From: Ceriagrion tenellum | Taxonomy: Eukaryota; Arthropoda; Insecta; Odonata; Coenagrionidae | Assembly: GCA_963169105.1 (NCBI GenBank) | Contig: OY720642.1 | Location: forward strand, 82,759,055 to 82,823,054 | Reading direction: 5' to 3' | DNA length: 64,000 bases | In this document: positions 30,844 through 43,126 of the stretch, one piece after another | Layout of the letters: each line of letters opens with the position of its first letter | Position numbering within the stretch: position 1 is the first letter of the stretch | Position numbers and translations under genes: made by a program | The notes under the pieces: generated by a model | Told to the model about the DNA's origin: nothing | Database searches by the model: none | The model's input: only the letters and a program-made list of their open reading frames with translations

Positions 30844-31045
30844 TCGACGGAAAGTGGAGGAGATTTCGGGCGTTCCTCCGCGTGATATCCATGGTTGACA
30901 ACTGTTTTTCCAGTCATCCTGCTGGCGACTTCAGACCTGACCTTCAGATCTGAAGACGCCAGCAGGATGGCTAGAGAAACAGTTGTCAAACATATACATC
31001 ACGCGGAAGAGTGCCCGGAAGTTGCTCCACTTCGAATCAAACCCC
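30844..31045. mobile_element. Palindromic Penelope-type element
   Basis: Long arms: AAGTGGAGGAGATTTCGGGCG...CCGCGTGAT...GTTGACAACTGTTT against AAACAGTTGTCAAAC...ATCACGCGG...CCCGGAAGTTGCTCCACTT. The plus motif at 30950-30980 is CTGAAGA-C-GCCA-GCAGGA-TGGC-TAGA-GAAAC, with four bases between stem and GAAAC. No target duplication can be separated from the arms. Confidence 0.65.
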
Positions 31046-32244
31046 ACGCAAACGTTAGAATCAGTCGTAGAAAAAAAAACCATATTGATAATTTTAGCTC
31101 AACGTCTATTATATAAGCTTGATTAAAAAATTCAACAGTGGGCACTATTTTCGCTAAAAAGAACCTCTCTCAAACTACCTCAGACCTTCTTCCACGAACC
31201 TCGTACAGATGCGGATGAATATATTAATCCATTCACTGCAGGATTTGACTTTAGCAAATATACAAATATTATTCCTCTACTGCAGAGATTGAGAATATAT
31301 CCACAGAGCAATTGTACCTGTAGTGGTCAAGCATACTAAAAACGAAAACAGATGAGAAAAGTTTTCTCATTCCTTCACAAAACACTGCAAATTGTAATCA
31401 AAACTACCAAGTAGAGCTCACATCCAAATTATTATTAATATTACTTAAAAGAAAAAAATGTAAAAATATCTGGATGTTTGGAATAGAAACTAAGAGTGAG
31501 AGAGGTAAGCATTTGAACATTTGCTTAAAAACGTTACCGTCCATTTATTATGTTGTACCATAGAGGAATAACGTAGAGATCTGGCCCCCATGCTAAACAG
31601 CGTTTGCGTTTTGAAGAAGTTCTGGAACTGTCAAACTATGAGTATATATGAGTCAAACTATGTCAGTCACTGTATATAGTCAAACTATGAGAACTATGAG
31701 TGAGAGAAGTAAGCATTTGAACATTTGTTTAAAAACGTTACCATCCATTTATTATGTTGTACCATAGAGGAATAACGTAGAGATCTGGCCCCCATGCTAA
31801 ACAGCGTTTGCGTTTTGAAGAAGTTTTGGAACTGTCGAACGGCGTCTTTGTAGCCTACTGGCTCCATAGTCGCGGGGCCAGTTTGAATTCATTTTGAGCC
31901 GTAATCTACTCCGACTTAGCGAGTGAGAATACGGCAATCCGAAGTCGGGAATGTAAACGTTTGCCGGGCACGTTTTGGGAAGGGAGGTGCGCTTGTCCTC
32001 GAGAGAATCTGTGGAAGTATTTAAGGAAAATCAACACCATCTAGCGGTGAATAGTAGAAAGAAAAAAAGCGTAGCCTATCTCCAGTAAGGGCGAACTCCG
32101 TGTATACTCCATTGTTGAACTAAACCTGGTATCCATATCAGTCCTGAGGATGCAGAAATGCATCTGAGCAAAGTTTTCGGAAAGAGTTGGTTGAATACCT
32201 TTATACGACCTAGACCAAACCTCCAGAACAATTGCGTTTATTCA
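31046..32244. other. No gene; 204-bp-spaced direct repeat
   Basis: 31494-31638 and 31698-31840 are near-identical (GTAAGCATTTGAACATTTG through GCGTTTGCGTTTTGAAGAAG). The spacer contains further small AACTATGAG repeats. A degenerate CTGAGGA-T-hairpin motif lies at 32144-32190. No coding signal. Confidence 0.6.
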
Positions 32245-32890
32245 TTGGTGGTTTAATACTAAGATTGGTTTCCTGCAACCCTCCACCCTTTCCTATCTAA
32301 TGCTAGTTCCCTTACCTCCTGCTATCCTATGTACCTTCTTCATTATTTGGACCATAAACTAATTCCTAGGTCTTCTTATGGGGACTTTTCCCTCTATTTT
32401 GCCTTCAATCATGTTCTCCACAAAACCCATTGTGTCTCAGGGTGTGTCCAAGCCTACTGGTTCTTCTTTTCTATTTGCTGATCCACATGGTCCTTTCCTC
32501 TTCCACTCTTCTGTAAACCACAATATTTCGTTTTTTTCTGTGCATTTCGTTCATATTCGGCATCTCCTCCACCGCTAGGTTTCGAAGGATTAAAGTGTGT
32601 TCTGGTCTACTTTTCCACTGGCCCATGCTTTTGATCCATATAGTGCCACGCTCCACACGAATGTTTTCACGTACTGTTTCCTGGTTTATAGTCCTATCTT
32701 CTTTGACCATAGCAGTTTTCTTTTTCCCATGAACTCCTCCTTGGCTTGGGCTAATCTCCGCTTAATATCCGCTGTGCTTCATTCGTCGCATGTGATGGTA
32801 CTTCGGAGATTGGTGAAGGAATCCACTTGCTCTCATTCCTCTCCTCTCCGGGTGACTTCTACATTGCGTATGCGTGAACGTTTGACGCGG
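32245..32890 (-). mobile_element. LINE family E, longest copy
   Basis: The minus strand with frameshifts shows VWSVALYGSKAWASGKVDQN near 32660-32600, the RTE-type 'WS-ALYG-ETW' segment after the RT core. It then gives RRVEEERT, WAWTHPETQW, a decayed GK-PRR region, RELALDRKGWR and the ATTAAACCACCAATGAAT end. It is dead by frameshift but retains more upstream sequence than the other E copies. Confidence 0.8.
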
Positions 32891-34480
32891 TGAAGAGGTT
32901 GAAAAAAGTACGAAGAAGGGATTAGTATGTGATAGTAAATGAGAGGGGAAAAGAAGAGTGGAAACGAGGGAAGTAGGACGAGAAAAAGGTGGGAAGACGA
33001 AGGGGGAAAGAGGAAATGGAGTAGAAACGATCGCAATAAGTACAGCGACACGCTCAAGGGACACGGAGGAATAATTTCCTCCCTCTTCCCCAAACAAACT
33101 GCCGTCTGCCTATCAGCGGCCTACCATCTACCCTATCCACCTCCTACACACCCCTGGAACCTTGGCCGGCACAGGCAGGGTCAATCCATACCCCCGCCTT
33201 CGTTCCTCCAATACACCATTCCCCTTCTTTCCACCCCACCCTGTCCATTGTCCACCCAATGCATAAACGACCCTTATACTCCGCGCCCCGCGCTAAGGAA
33301 TATACCATCCCTTCCCCTCCGAGTACACACAAAACCATTCTTCCCCCATGACGCTATTTTTTATGCGTATTTCCCTTTTTTCTGGTGGTCCTTCTTCTGG
33401 ACCCTTTCTTTCGCAGATACGGGAGGGTCGTTGACGGACCCTTTCCTCAGCAGGACCCTCCCACCCACCCTTAAAGAACCACCCCGTCGCTAAACCGAGG
33501 CAACTTATCTCTCTGTAAGGCGTTTTCTTTTCCCTCAAAACCACCCCCAAAGACCCCATCCTACTGAGGATGTTCCCCGAGCGCCCTACCCCCTTTTCTC
33601 GGACTCCTCCCTTAGATGATCCTGAATCCTGCGGCCGACGTTCCAGCCCCTCCCCGTTCATCTCCGCCCCCTGCCCCCCTCTCGCGACCCCCGCTCCTTT
33701 TTTTAAGGGATGGGCGTGCAAAAAAGTGCCTTTCAGCCCCTCACCGCCCGAGAAATCAGTCGCCGTTGTCCACTGTAGGACCCTCACATCAGCACGCTAA
33801 TATGCCCAACACCCCCGCCCTCCTTCTGTATATTCTTGTATATCTCCATGACTCCCAGCGGCCCATAATCTCCGCGTCTTCTCCCCACGCTATAAAGGCA
33901 AGACAGTGCCCATTTTTCTTCGCCTATTCTTATTTACCTTTTACCACTTTCCTCCCCACGAATAATTCCACCCTTCCTCCTTTATATCGTCCGCTAGTCG
34001 TGCTGTCTATTTGTCTCATCGTGTCATCTCCATATTCTTTTCTGGATCCATTCTAGTGGTGTTTCTTGTATTCCTTGTTCTACGAAAAATTCCCTGAATA
34101 CCTGTCCGGCACTATAGCGCTGAACGTTGACACTCGGGTCGTTCCAAATTCAAAGATATGTGTGGAATCACTAAGTTATGAGTTATCATTATAATATTAA
34201 TTAAATCCACCAAGTTACGCCTGAAACTACAACCTGTCTGGTACTTTTGTCACAAAACCATCCACCAGTAAAATGTTCACCAAATTAGAATCATAATTTT
34301 TTATATTTTCCCAGTCATCGCTCAACGAAATTCCATAATTCATTCATAGTAACTGCGTGTCATCTCTGGAATATCGACTTAAATACTTAAAGTAATATCC
34401 CATGCCTCACTATTTTCAAATAAAAATATTATAACGTATTTACTGTCAGATCCTTAATGTTGTATTTCTATACGTAAACC
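32891..34480. other. CT-rich domain without recognised genes
   Basis: 33060-34060 is strongly pyrimidine-skewed on the plus strand. It gives proline/serine-rich frames of up to 184 codons on plus and glycine/arginine-rich ones on minus. Frames overlapping on opposite strands with biased composition argue against real genes. A CTGAGGA box at 33568 has no matching GAAAC. Confidence 0.4.
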
Positions 34481-34578
34481 ATGAGTTTGTACTTTTTGAA
34501 TTTGCAGTTTACATATCTGTATTACTTACCACAATGCCACACATACATGTTATATGATTTTATTTGCACTGTATGCAT

Positions 34579-35252
<674 letters not shown>

Positions 35253-35501
35253 ATTCCTCCCTCCCTCACTTCCTTCCAACCAATCACTTCCCTCAAAAAC
35301 CAACCACCCTCCTAAGCAGACCCTCTACCCTCAACTCCAGTGTGACACTCTTCAGTTGTGATTTTCTCCCGCTGAGGAAGGGTTCTCACCCGAAAGCTTC
35401 CGAGAGCAGTGGACACCGGTGTCGCCATGGATCGCCTTTCAGTGAGTGTCCACTGATATACCTATCTATCCATCCCCAACCTCAACCCCTTGTTGCTAGC
35501 T

Positions 35502-35526
<25 letters not shown>
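35253..35526 (+). mobile_element. Penelope-like 3' region with CTGAGGA-GAAA motif
   Basis: This continues outward from the plus-oriented copy of the endonuclease C-terminus. It is a CT-rich stretch, then CTGAGGA-A-GGG-TTCTCA-CCC-GAAAG (35372-35396), CGGTGTCGCC, and an (AT)n run at 35501-35526. Its position after the C-terminal coding segment ties the motif to Penelope-like 3' ends. Confidence 0.65.
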
Positions 35527-35532
<6 letters not shown>

Positions 35533-35675
35533 GCACTTAGGATCACTTAAGTGACGAATATATAAACAGTTTGCCAGAGGAAGGCAGACGATAAACATAG
35601 ATAAACAAAAAATGAACACACTTACACAGTTTCTTAATATTTCGGTGCCACTAGCACCTTGGTCGCAAGAGCGAA

Positions 35676-35870
35676 GAATATATATATATATATATATATA
35701 TACTAGAATATTTTGATTTCCGATATTTTAAAATTTGATGTCTGCATTACCTAGAACTATCGTCTCCATTAAAATATCGGAAGTCAAAATATTCTAGTAT
35801 TAGTCCACTAATTAGATTTATTCTTTACGACCCGGGTTTCGTCACATAATGACATCTTCAGGCAACAAAT
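35676..35870 (-). mobile_element. Penelope-type 3' end with inverted arms
   Basis: Minus strand: CTGAAGA-T-GTCA-TTATG-TGAC-GAAAC (35861-35836), CCGGGTCGTAAAGAATAAATC, then two 30-bp inverted arms (TAGAATATTTTGA...TATCGGAA at 35702-35805) and an (AT)n run. The upstream minus-strand region 36180-35880 is CT-rich and proline-coding, as in the previous locus. Confidence 0.65.
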
Positions 35871-36292
35871 ATTATTCCACATGGGTATATGTACAAAATC
35901 GGGTGCAGAGGAAGGAGGGGAAGGGAGGGGAAGGAGAGGGAAAAAACCGTTGGAGTATGGTGTAATGGGTAAGGGGCAGGTAGGAAGGGGTGGGGGAGGT
36001 GGAAGCGTTGGGCTGATTAGAGAAATTTTCGTGGGCGGGAAAGGGGGGGGGATAAGGAGTGGGAGGGGAAGAAAAGGAAGTTCGATCATACATTTTTTCC
36101 ATTTAAATAAATTTTTATAAATGATTGAGCTTGCACAACTATGTATTTTGATCTTATGATTAAGAGGCATACCACCAGGACAATTCATAAATGGTCTATT
36201 CTATCCTCATAATCCTTCCAACAAAAAAGATATATGTCCAAGACTTGTCTCGTCCACGCTCCATTTATACGATGAAGAGGGAGTGAATTTAA

Positions 36293-36825
36293 GGTAGTTT
36301 GAGCGAAATATCATTTTGCCTAGAAATCAATGAATTTGGTCTCATTTTAAAGAAAAATATATCGCCCTTCTAATGACACCAAAAATTCAATCCCTCATCA
36401 CGTCCCTTTTATCACATCCATGGGAAATAGTACATGTATACACTCCAGGGAGACCTTATTTAAAAAAAAAAATAGAAATTCATAACACTTAGATGTCGTC
36501 AAAAAAATCAAGTGTGTAGTATGTGTTTTTTCTCAACTACTTTTGAAAATCAATCATATTATCACCGCAGTAAACTCTTCGGGATCACAGTAAACCTTCC
36601 GTTTTAATGGAGTTTCAAACGTACCTCGTGAAAAAAATGAGTCAAATAAAAAAATTATTTCGACATTTTCATTAGATTACATACAATTTCTGTCATGTGA
36701 AACTATATCACTGCACCATTAATGATGCAATATTTAATTCGTGCGTGTCACAGTTGGTGAAATTAAAACGTATATATCGAATATAGTCTCTATTATGATA
36801 AGGCAACAATCTCGCTCGCACTACC
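36293..36825 (-). mobile_element. TTAA MITE, copy 4, intact target duplication
   Basis: A 533-bp copy bounded by GGTAGTTTGAGCGAAATA and CTCGCTCGCACTACC. TTAA stands on both sides (36289-36292 and 36826-36829). This is the clearest case for the TTAA target in the family. Confidence 0.85.
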
Positions 36826-36829
36826 TTAA

Positions 36830-38140
36830 GCCTCCCGGCTTTAATAACGGTTAATCGTAAATGAAATTGATGAGAACAAATTGTAGCATGACCTAAGCCC
36901 TCTTAAGTCACAAGGCAGGAGAGGTAGATTTCAGGTTTCCCACAGAGTACGAATGCTGTTGAAAATCAATGCATTATGTCACCCATTGAGGTAGACGGCG
37001 AGGATATTATGTTATCAAACTATGGCCTGTCTACCGAAATAAAAACTATATTGGTATTGCTCTTTCCCTACTTTTCTTTGGTTAGTACGACGGAATGGAC
37101 GAATTAGCGGATGTAAAGTTAGAATATCCACTTTCTGCTAGATTTTTTAGGCTTGAACTCTTGAAACTCTCATTGGCTACTTATGCTGTGGATTCTACTC
37201 GATTTTACCATAGGTTTCCCCGGAAATAAGAATCATTATTAATTCGGACAAATGACTATTGTATGTAAGGAGAATACACACCAAAGAGGTGAAAGCAAGT
37301 TGATTTATAGCGAGTATGCGATGAAAAACGTCCAACATTTGCAAATTTAGTGCGTCAGTTTGTAAGCGCTAAATATAAATCAGGGTAAACAAAGATGGCG
37401 GACAGGCCACGCTAGGGTGCCCTATTTTGCATCGGTGTTCGAAAGTAATGAGTCTTAGGGTCTCAGGAGGTGACGTTTGATAAAAAAAATGAGGGGTGCA
37501 AAAAATATCTGAAATCGGATTATATTTAGGGGTCGCGGACACAGCTTTTCGTTTAACATGGGGGCTCCCATAAGCGCGCGCCGGCCGTTTGAAAGGCCCG
37601 CGCTCTTCCCCCCGCTTATCGAAGGTTCTGATATATACTGTCAGAAAAAAAGCAAGATATCTGAGTTTGAGATGCTCTATCGTCCAAACCAGGAAACCGA
37701 TTTCAATGCAGTAAAATTCATAAGAGAGCTTGTTCATTTCTACGTCGGATGATGTACTTCAATTAATCCTCCGGCTGTTTGTATTTCCTGTACTTAATGT
37801 TTTCTAAAAGAAGTACCCATTTTTTGCGCGTAAAATTCAGTTCTTCAACTTTGAGCGCTAGGGATACCCGTAGTAGCAGGCTTAGTATTGTTTACACTTT
37901 CGGAGAGGGGTCGAATGTATAGCTCTCGGGTTTCCAACCGGGTGATGGTGGTTTTTGGCACCGACTTTTCGAAGGAGTAGTCTGCCATCGTCCTCAGGGT
38001 GATAATTATGGCCAGGAGGATTATATGTGTATATTACTACACATTCTAAGAGGGAGATGGTTCGGCAAATTAAAAAAATTGCTGTGAAAGCTTCCGCGGA
38101 GTGGTCTTGAATCAGGATGGCTAACGGGATTGCTTCCGCA
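36830..38140. other. No gene; degenerate motif at 37962-37999
   Basis: No gene recognised. The minus strand at 37999-37962 reads CTGAGGA-C-GATGGCAG...CCTTC-GAAAAGTCGG, a decayed form of the motif with a poor stem. Confidence 0.4.
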
Positions 38141-38215
38141 TTGTCATAATTTTTTGACGGTAGTTTCGCGAGCGTTCCAGCTCGCTTCTTCAGGTCGAAG
38201 TGCTCACGATGCATT
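38141..38215 (-). other. CTGAAGA-hairpin-GAAAC motif
   Basis: The minus strand at 38193-38163 reads CTGAAGA-A-GCGAGC-TGGAAC-GCTCGC-GAAAC, with a perfect 6-bp stem, followed by TACCGTCAAAAAATTATGAC. A CTTCCGCGGAGTGGTC segment at about 38090-38106 resembles the 5' part of other copies (43142, 50318). Confidence 0.65.
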
Positions 38216-38583
38216 TGTGGTCGCATTCCGGCCGTACCGCACTCCGGCCGTGGCCGCACTCCGGCGGAGGGTCAAGCGCGATTTTTCCCGGCCTATTTTT
38301 TGAGTCTTTTGCTGCGTTTTGTTGAAGACACGCTTCCAACTGGTGGATAGCGTGTAACCAGCTTCTCTATTTTTTATGAAATTTCAATAGCTTTCCTAAT
38401 CATTCTAGGGAAGTACCGGGTTGATCATGCTCTAGTCTTGTCTTGTAACGTACTTAGGTCTTAATAATTTGATTAAGAACGCCAAATCTTTATCGAACAA
38501 CAATGAACATAAAATGTAAAGGTCAGAGCCGTAAGTAACGATAATATCGACGGTAATAGAGTTAGAAAAACAAATGTAAAAAA
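38216..38583. other. No gene; part shared with tRNA-Met unit
   Basis: 38450-38530 (AACGCCAAATCTTTATCGAACAACA) matches 44600-44640, so this is flank of the duplicated tRNA-Met unit. Confidence 0.5.
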
Positions 38584-38656
38584 TGCCCCGGGTGAGGATC
38601 GAACTCACGACCTTAAGATTATGAGACTTACGCGCTGCCTACTGCGCTACCGAGGC
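38584..38656 (-). tRNA. Elongator tRNA-Met (CAT), copy 1
   Basis: A 73-nt cloverleaf on the minus strand inserts internal methionine. Acceptor GCCTCGG pairs with CCGGGGC and the discriminator is A. A box TAGCGCAGTAGG, anticodon loop CTCATAA (CAT complementary to 38621-38623), B box GAGTTCGATCC. A T-run immediately after the gene is the Pol III terminator. An initiator tRNA would have a different acceptor end and D arm. It is identical to the genes at 43957 and 44885 and shares flanking sequence with them. Confidence 0.95.
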
Positions 38657-39560
38657 ACATACCTAAAGGTTTGAATCCAAAATTATCTAACTAATTAATC
38701 ATGCTGTGGGCTCTACAGACATGGCAAATGAAAAGTGCCTGGTAAGAGGAAATATAAAAGAGGGAGATGTAAGACTTAAGGAAGGCCAACCGTGGCAGGT
38801 AGTAATATATATTTAGCTACGATCATGGACAAACGATTGCCAGTGGCGTTCTAATGTTCCGATTTTTTTACTGCCCTTCTTACACGGTAAATTTCCCTCT
38901 AGACAGCTTGTTATCTCTTTCAACGCACAAAATTTGAAGAACGGATTTGGAGGTGAAAATACGAAGCTGTGCAATGATTTTTCTTTTAAATCATCCCGCG
39001 ATGAATGATCTGGTCGACAAAGTACACTTTTTTTAAGCGTTTACAATCACCATTTAGACCCATAGAAATGGTTTTTTTTAATATTTGTTTATTGTTTCCC
39101 TGATTATAATATGTTATGACAAGAGTTTTCGGTCCTTTATTCGAAACCTAATCTAATTTATTTCAAATTTGGAACATTACAATCATAGTGTCACCTTTGT
39201 TTATTTTTTGGTAAACTAAGAATAATGTGAAGTACATTATTTCGCGTTTAGAAGAAAACCTGTCTGTATTTAACCAAATAACTGCGTAAAATATGTCATA
39301 TCCCTTAAGGTTACGAGTTGAAAGAGCTTTAAGTTGCAAAAAAACGGATCAGTATGATGGAATCTTTCATTTTTATCGATAGATATCACTAATGACAACA
39401 CGTATTTTATGTTTAACGCTTAAGTATAGGTCAGCGCAAATTTCTCCAGCTTCTTTAATAAATTCCGGTTTATGTAATCCACGTGTAGAATATAGAGGGT
39501 GTTTTTAGGTGGTGGGCGATGAAGGTCAGTAATTATTTCTAGTTTCTTATACTATTTTTT
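38657..39560. repeat. Flank of the tRNA-Met unit
   Basis: 38820-39040 parallels 44110-44320: GCGTT...CCGATT, GACAACTTGTTATCTCTTTC-like and TCATC-CGCGATGAAT segments follow in the same order. The remainder is AT-rich with nothing supported. Confidence 0.55.
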
Positions 39561-39561
39561 T

Positions 39562-40385
39562 ATGCTAATGGAATTGAAGGTAAACGCGTGCAAGACTAAA
39601 GTAGTAATTTTTGATAAAGAGAATGGGGAGAATAACTGTATGATGAGGGAAAATGGTGAAGTAATTGAACAAGTGGATGATTTCGTTTACTTAGGTAAGA
39701 TGTATGCGAAAGATGAAAGAATAGATGAGGAGATAAAGAGACGTGTGAATGCTGGAAGGAAGGTGGTAGGTAGCATGTGGAGCATATCAAGGAATGAGTG
39801 CTTGTCTAAGGAAGCGAAAATTGCCGGGTACAAAAGTGTACTTCTTCCCGCTTTGCTATATGTAGTGAAACATGGGTATGTCAGGATGGACATAAAAGTA
39901 GACTAAACGCCGTGGGTATGAGTTATCTGAGGAGTATTTGCGGCAAAAGTAGGACGGATAGGGTAAGGAATGAGTGGGTCATGAATGAATGTGGGTTAAA
40001 TGCTCCAGTAATGGACGTGTATGAAAGGAGTGTGCTTCGTTGGTTTGGCCATGTTGAGAGAATGGATGAGAGTCGAATAACGAAACAGATATATTAGGGT
40101 GAAATGAATGGTGTGAGAGGTAGAGGTAGGCCGAGAAATTTGTGGTTGAATGTGGTCGAGGATATTCTTAGGAGGAGGAATATTAGGAGTCTTAAAAACA
40201 GGAGGGCGTGTATGAAACAGTGTATGGGGGTAAATGAGGCAAAAGAGGTTTTTTCAAGGATAGGTCAGTATGGAGGAAATTATTGAAGCAGATTTAGGTG
40301 TACAAATGTGTGCTTGTGAGTGAAACTTTATGACTATACCTACCCCGGAAGGTAACGGCGTGATGGGTATGTATGTATGTAAGTA
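39562..40385 (+). mobile_element. LINE family F (RTE-like) 3' end with ATGT tail
   Basis: With one frameshift near 39905 and one stop near 40096, the frame reads LKVNACKTKVVIF, VDDFVYLGKMYAKD, EIKRRVNAGRKVVGSM, LLPALLYVV, RSICGKSRTDRVRNEW, YERSVLRWFGHVERMDESR, GVRGRGRPRNLWLNVVEDIL and KNRRACMKQCMGVNEAKE. This is the thumb and C-terminal region of RTE-like elements after the RT active site. The 3' UTR ends at GTATGTATGTA. Inverted relatives lie at 57302 and 60425. Confidence 0.85.
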
Positions 40386-41043
40386 CATATTGAAAATAAA
40401 AATTTATAATCATAAATAAAATGGAACGGTGAACGTGTGAAAAGGAAAGGACCCCAAAAAGGACCGGTCCACAGTGAATGAGTTCCCAAAAATGACGGAG
40501 TTTGCCCATCTCAATGCCTTTGCAAGTCTTTCAACGTGCTGCCGTCAGAAAGCGACAGAGGTCCTGAAAGGACGCGACCTTCCATGCTCTTGTCCTCCGT
40601 CCTCCTTCCTCTTCCTATCCCTACACGACTCCTTTCTGTGCACTTCATCCCCCACTGCATTCCGCCGATCCCTCCTTCCTTATTTTTATCGCTTTGCGGG
40701 CGGAACAACGCGAGCGGAAGGAAACAAGGAAATGGATATTTGTAGATATGAAAGCGGGCGAGTGGGGGGGGGCGGCCGTCTCGCACCCAAGTCGCTTATC
40801 GGAGGATCTCCATTTATAGACCCGTATTGCGTATGGATGTGAGATCCCCTAGCGGAAAAGGGGAAGGACGCTCCCGCAAAACCCCTCGGCGCGGCGCCTC
40901 TTTCCGTCTGTACATCCCTTAAGTGCCGGGAGTCGCTACTCGGCTCGGTTTCCCTTTCCTACTCTGAAAGAATCCTGTTGTATCCTTGTCGAGGAGAAAC
41001 AATCCGGACGAGCATGAAAAAAGTGATCGACGGAGATATGTGC
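40386..41043. other. No gene; CT-rich patch
   Basis: A pyrimidine-rich patch at 40580-40700 generates overlapping frames on both strands. Nothing is recognised. Confidence 0.4.
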
Positions 41044-42227
41044 GAGGCTTGTTCAAAAAATTACGGGAATTTTTGTAAAAAAAAATTATTTTTGAGTACT
41101 CATAACGTCTTGGTCCTTAATACCTTTTAATTACTCTCCTTATTCCGTTGTCTTGGGCGTGAATTCGTCGAATTTGCTTAACATTGTAAATAAAAAGTAT
41201 AGCTTAGTAATTCCACATAGATTTATTAACAGGACGACCTAGGTTTCCACGAAGCTCGTCATCATCGGGCCGACGAGGCTCGTCATCACCTGATGATGAT
41301 GAGCTTCGTCGAAACCTAGGTCGTCCTGTTAATAAATCTATGTGGAATAACTAAGTTATACTTTTCATTTACAATACTCTCCTTATCTTGAGATGCACTT
41401 ACTCCAAGGGTGTTTCAACTTCACCATATATTCCTGGAATGCTGCTCTGCGTGTCACCTCCCTTTGCGGTGCCAAAATCTCTTTTAATTTCGGTCGTGGG
41501 TTAAGAAAAACGTCTTTGAAGCACTGATAAGTATGAGAATTTAAAAAAAGTCAATGACGGAAGGCGAAGGGAGTTAGGAGTATGAGATGGGACAGTCTAC
41601 TGATTTTATGCACAAAACTTACGAATTTATGATGATAAGTGTCGGGCGCTTCATCGTGGTCAAGAAAGGCGTTCTGCTTTCAAACGAAGGACAAAATTTG
41701 CTGCAACCCGATGCATTGTCAATTTTTCGGTCAAATATCATGAGGTTTAAAACTCTCGAGCAAGTTTTCTGCCTCATCACGGTTGGCGAGCAACAGATCC
41801 TCGATATTCCGAGTGACTCTGCCATCAGGTGACGTCGAAAATTTTCCTGGCCGTGGATCGTCTTCAAATGACTGATGACAAGTTTTGAATTGGATAAACC
41901 TACCATTGCATTACGTAAGACTGAGAGCAATGTCTCCGTAAGCCTTCTTCAAAATTTCGAAGGTTTCCGCGGAAGATTCCAAACTTACACGCGAAATTTC
42001 ATGTTGCAACGTTGATCCCAAAACTCAGGCATTTCGAACATCGTCACTATGACGGAAATACCTACTACTTATAAAGGTATATGACGGAAACCAAAAAAGA
42101 TTTTAACAAGTTGAAAATCTTGGTAACTCGGGAAGTAGTGAAGAAAGTAGCTCTGCCAACCATACGTTCTAGAACACTCCGTTAACGCGCAATAAAAAAA
42201 AGTCCCGTTATATTTCGAACAGGCCTG
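41044..42227 (-). pseudogene. Dead mariner-like transposon
   Basis: The ends GAGGCTTGTTCAAAAAATTA and, inverted, CAGGCCTGTTCGAAATATAA are mariner-type terminal repeats. Minus-strand transposase relics run in order: SSAETFEILKKAYGDIALS (42000-41940), FEDDPRPGKFSTS (about 41870) and, near 41480-41400, RPKLKEILAP and EYMVKLKHPWSKCI. These match the N-terminal, linker and C-terminal parts of mariner transposase. The catalytic middle is largely deleted and frameshifts abound. It was later split by a palindromic insertion at 41144-41375. Confidence 0.85.
41144..41375 (+). mobile_element. Palindromic Penelope-type insertion in mariner
   Basis: A 232-bp insertion bounded by ACTCTCCTTAT at 41133-41143 and 41376-41386 (11-bp target duplication). 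A 39-bp single 5' part precedes two ~95-bp arms with ATTGTAAATAAAAAGTATA, ATTCCACATAGATTTATTAA and GGACGACCTAGGTTTC. The plus motif at 41290-41315 is CTGATGA-T-GATGA-GCT-TCGTC-GAAAC. No coding capacity. Confidence 0.85.
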
Positions 42228-43112
42228 GACTGTCCGGTGGATTATATTTGACTTTGGGGTCATATTTATTTAAAAGACGTCAATTTTATCATCGATGCCA
42301 CGCTGTTCGCAGGCTCGGACTTACCATTACTGGACTGGACATAGAGCGGAAAATTTTTGGTGGCGGCTTGTCTCGGATTCTTTCGTAGTGTGCATACGTT
42401 TTTAGAAATTATAATTTTAAAACATAACAGTTAATAAGATGAAGCAGTTAACTGAAAACGGTTTGAAGTAAATGATTCACAAATGTTCAGTGTTCAATAC
42501 ACTATCATCATCATCACGAGGAAAAAAAACTTTGGCATATGGATCTGGAGGTGTGAAAGCAGATGAAAATGGACAAAAAAGCACTGTGACAAGGAACAGA
42601 TGAGGAAATATTAAATCTGGTATTTATTTAAAGGAAATCAGTAGTAATTTTCATGTTCATTTTCAAAACTATTTGTTTAAGACATAGCACTTACCAAGAT
42701 AAAGCGGTTGGGTTAAAACGGTTTTGGTGTAACGAGCCGCGAATTCTCGGTTTTCCATTGCGAAAGGAAACGAGGAGGTGAATAACAGGGGTGGTAAGAG
42801 GAGGAAGGAGGTGCTAAATTGAACCGGAGCATTTAAGAGGCTGTAACGGATCAGGATCTCAAAAAAGTTTCCAAATCACTCTTTAGTGAAACGTTACCAG
42901 ACCTTCTAACACGTCAACAGGAGAAACGGTACTCTGATATAATCCATTTCCTTGTCATCTAATTATTTTTAGAAAAACAATGCAAATGAGGAAAAAACTG
43001 TTTCATGAACCTCCAACCAGATGATACACCTGGTTTGGAGGCTAAATTAATTAACCTACAATCTTTAGGCGTGAAAAATTGCACTGCGTTCGTGTTTTTA
43101 TAGGTGGAATAA
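42228..43112. other. No gene seen
   Basis: No supported gene or repeat. 42425-42470 and 42675-42725 share weak similarity around AAGCAGTTAACTGAAAACGG. Confidence 0.35.
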
Positions 43113-43126
43113 AATTAGCCTCATTG

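Noticed and set aside
33560..33620. Another CTGAGGA hairpin motif at 33568
   Set aside because: No downstream GAAAC and no stem at the expected place.
32939..34056. Several 100-184 codon frames as genes
   Set aside because: They overlap on opposite strands inside a strongly CT-skewed region and are proline- or glycine-rich from composition alone.
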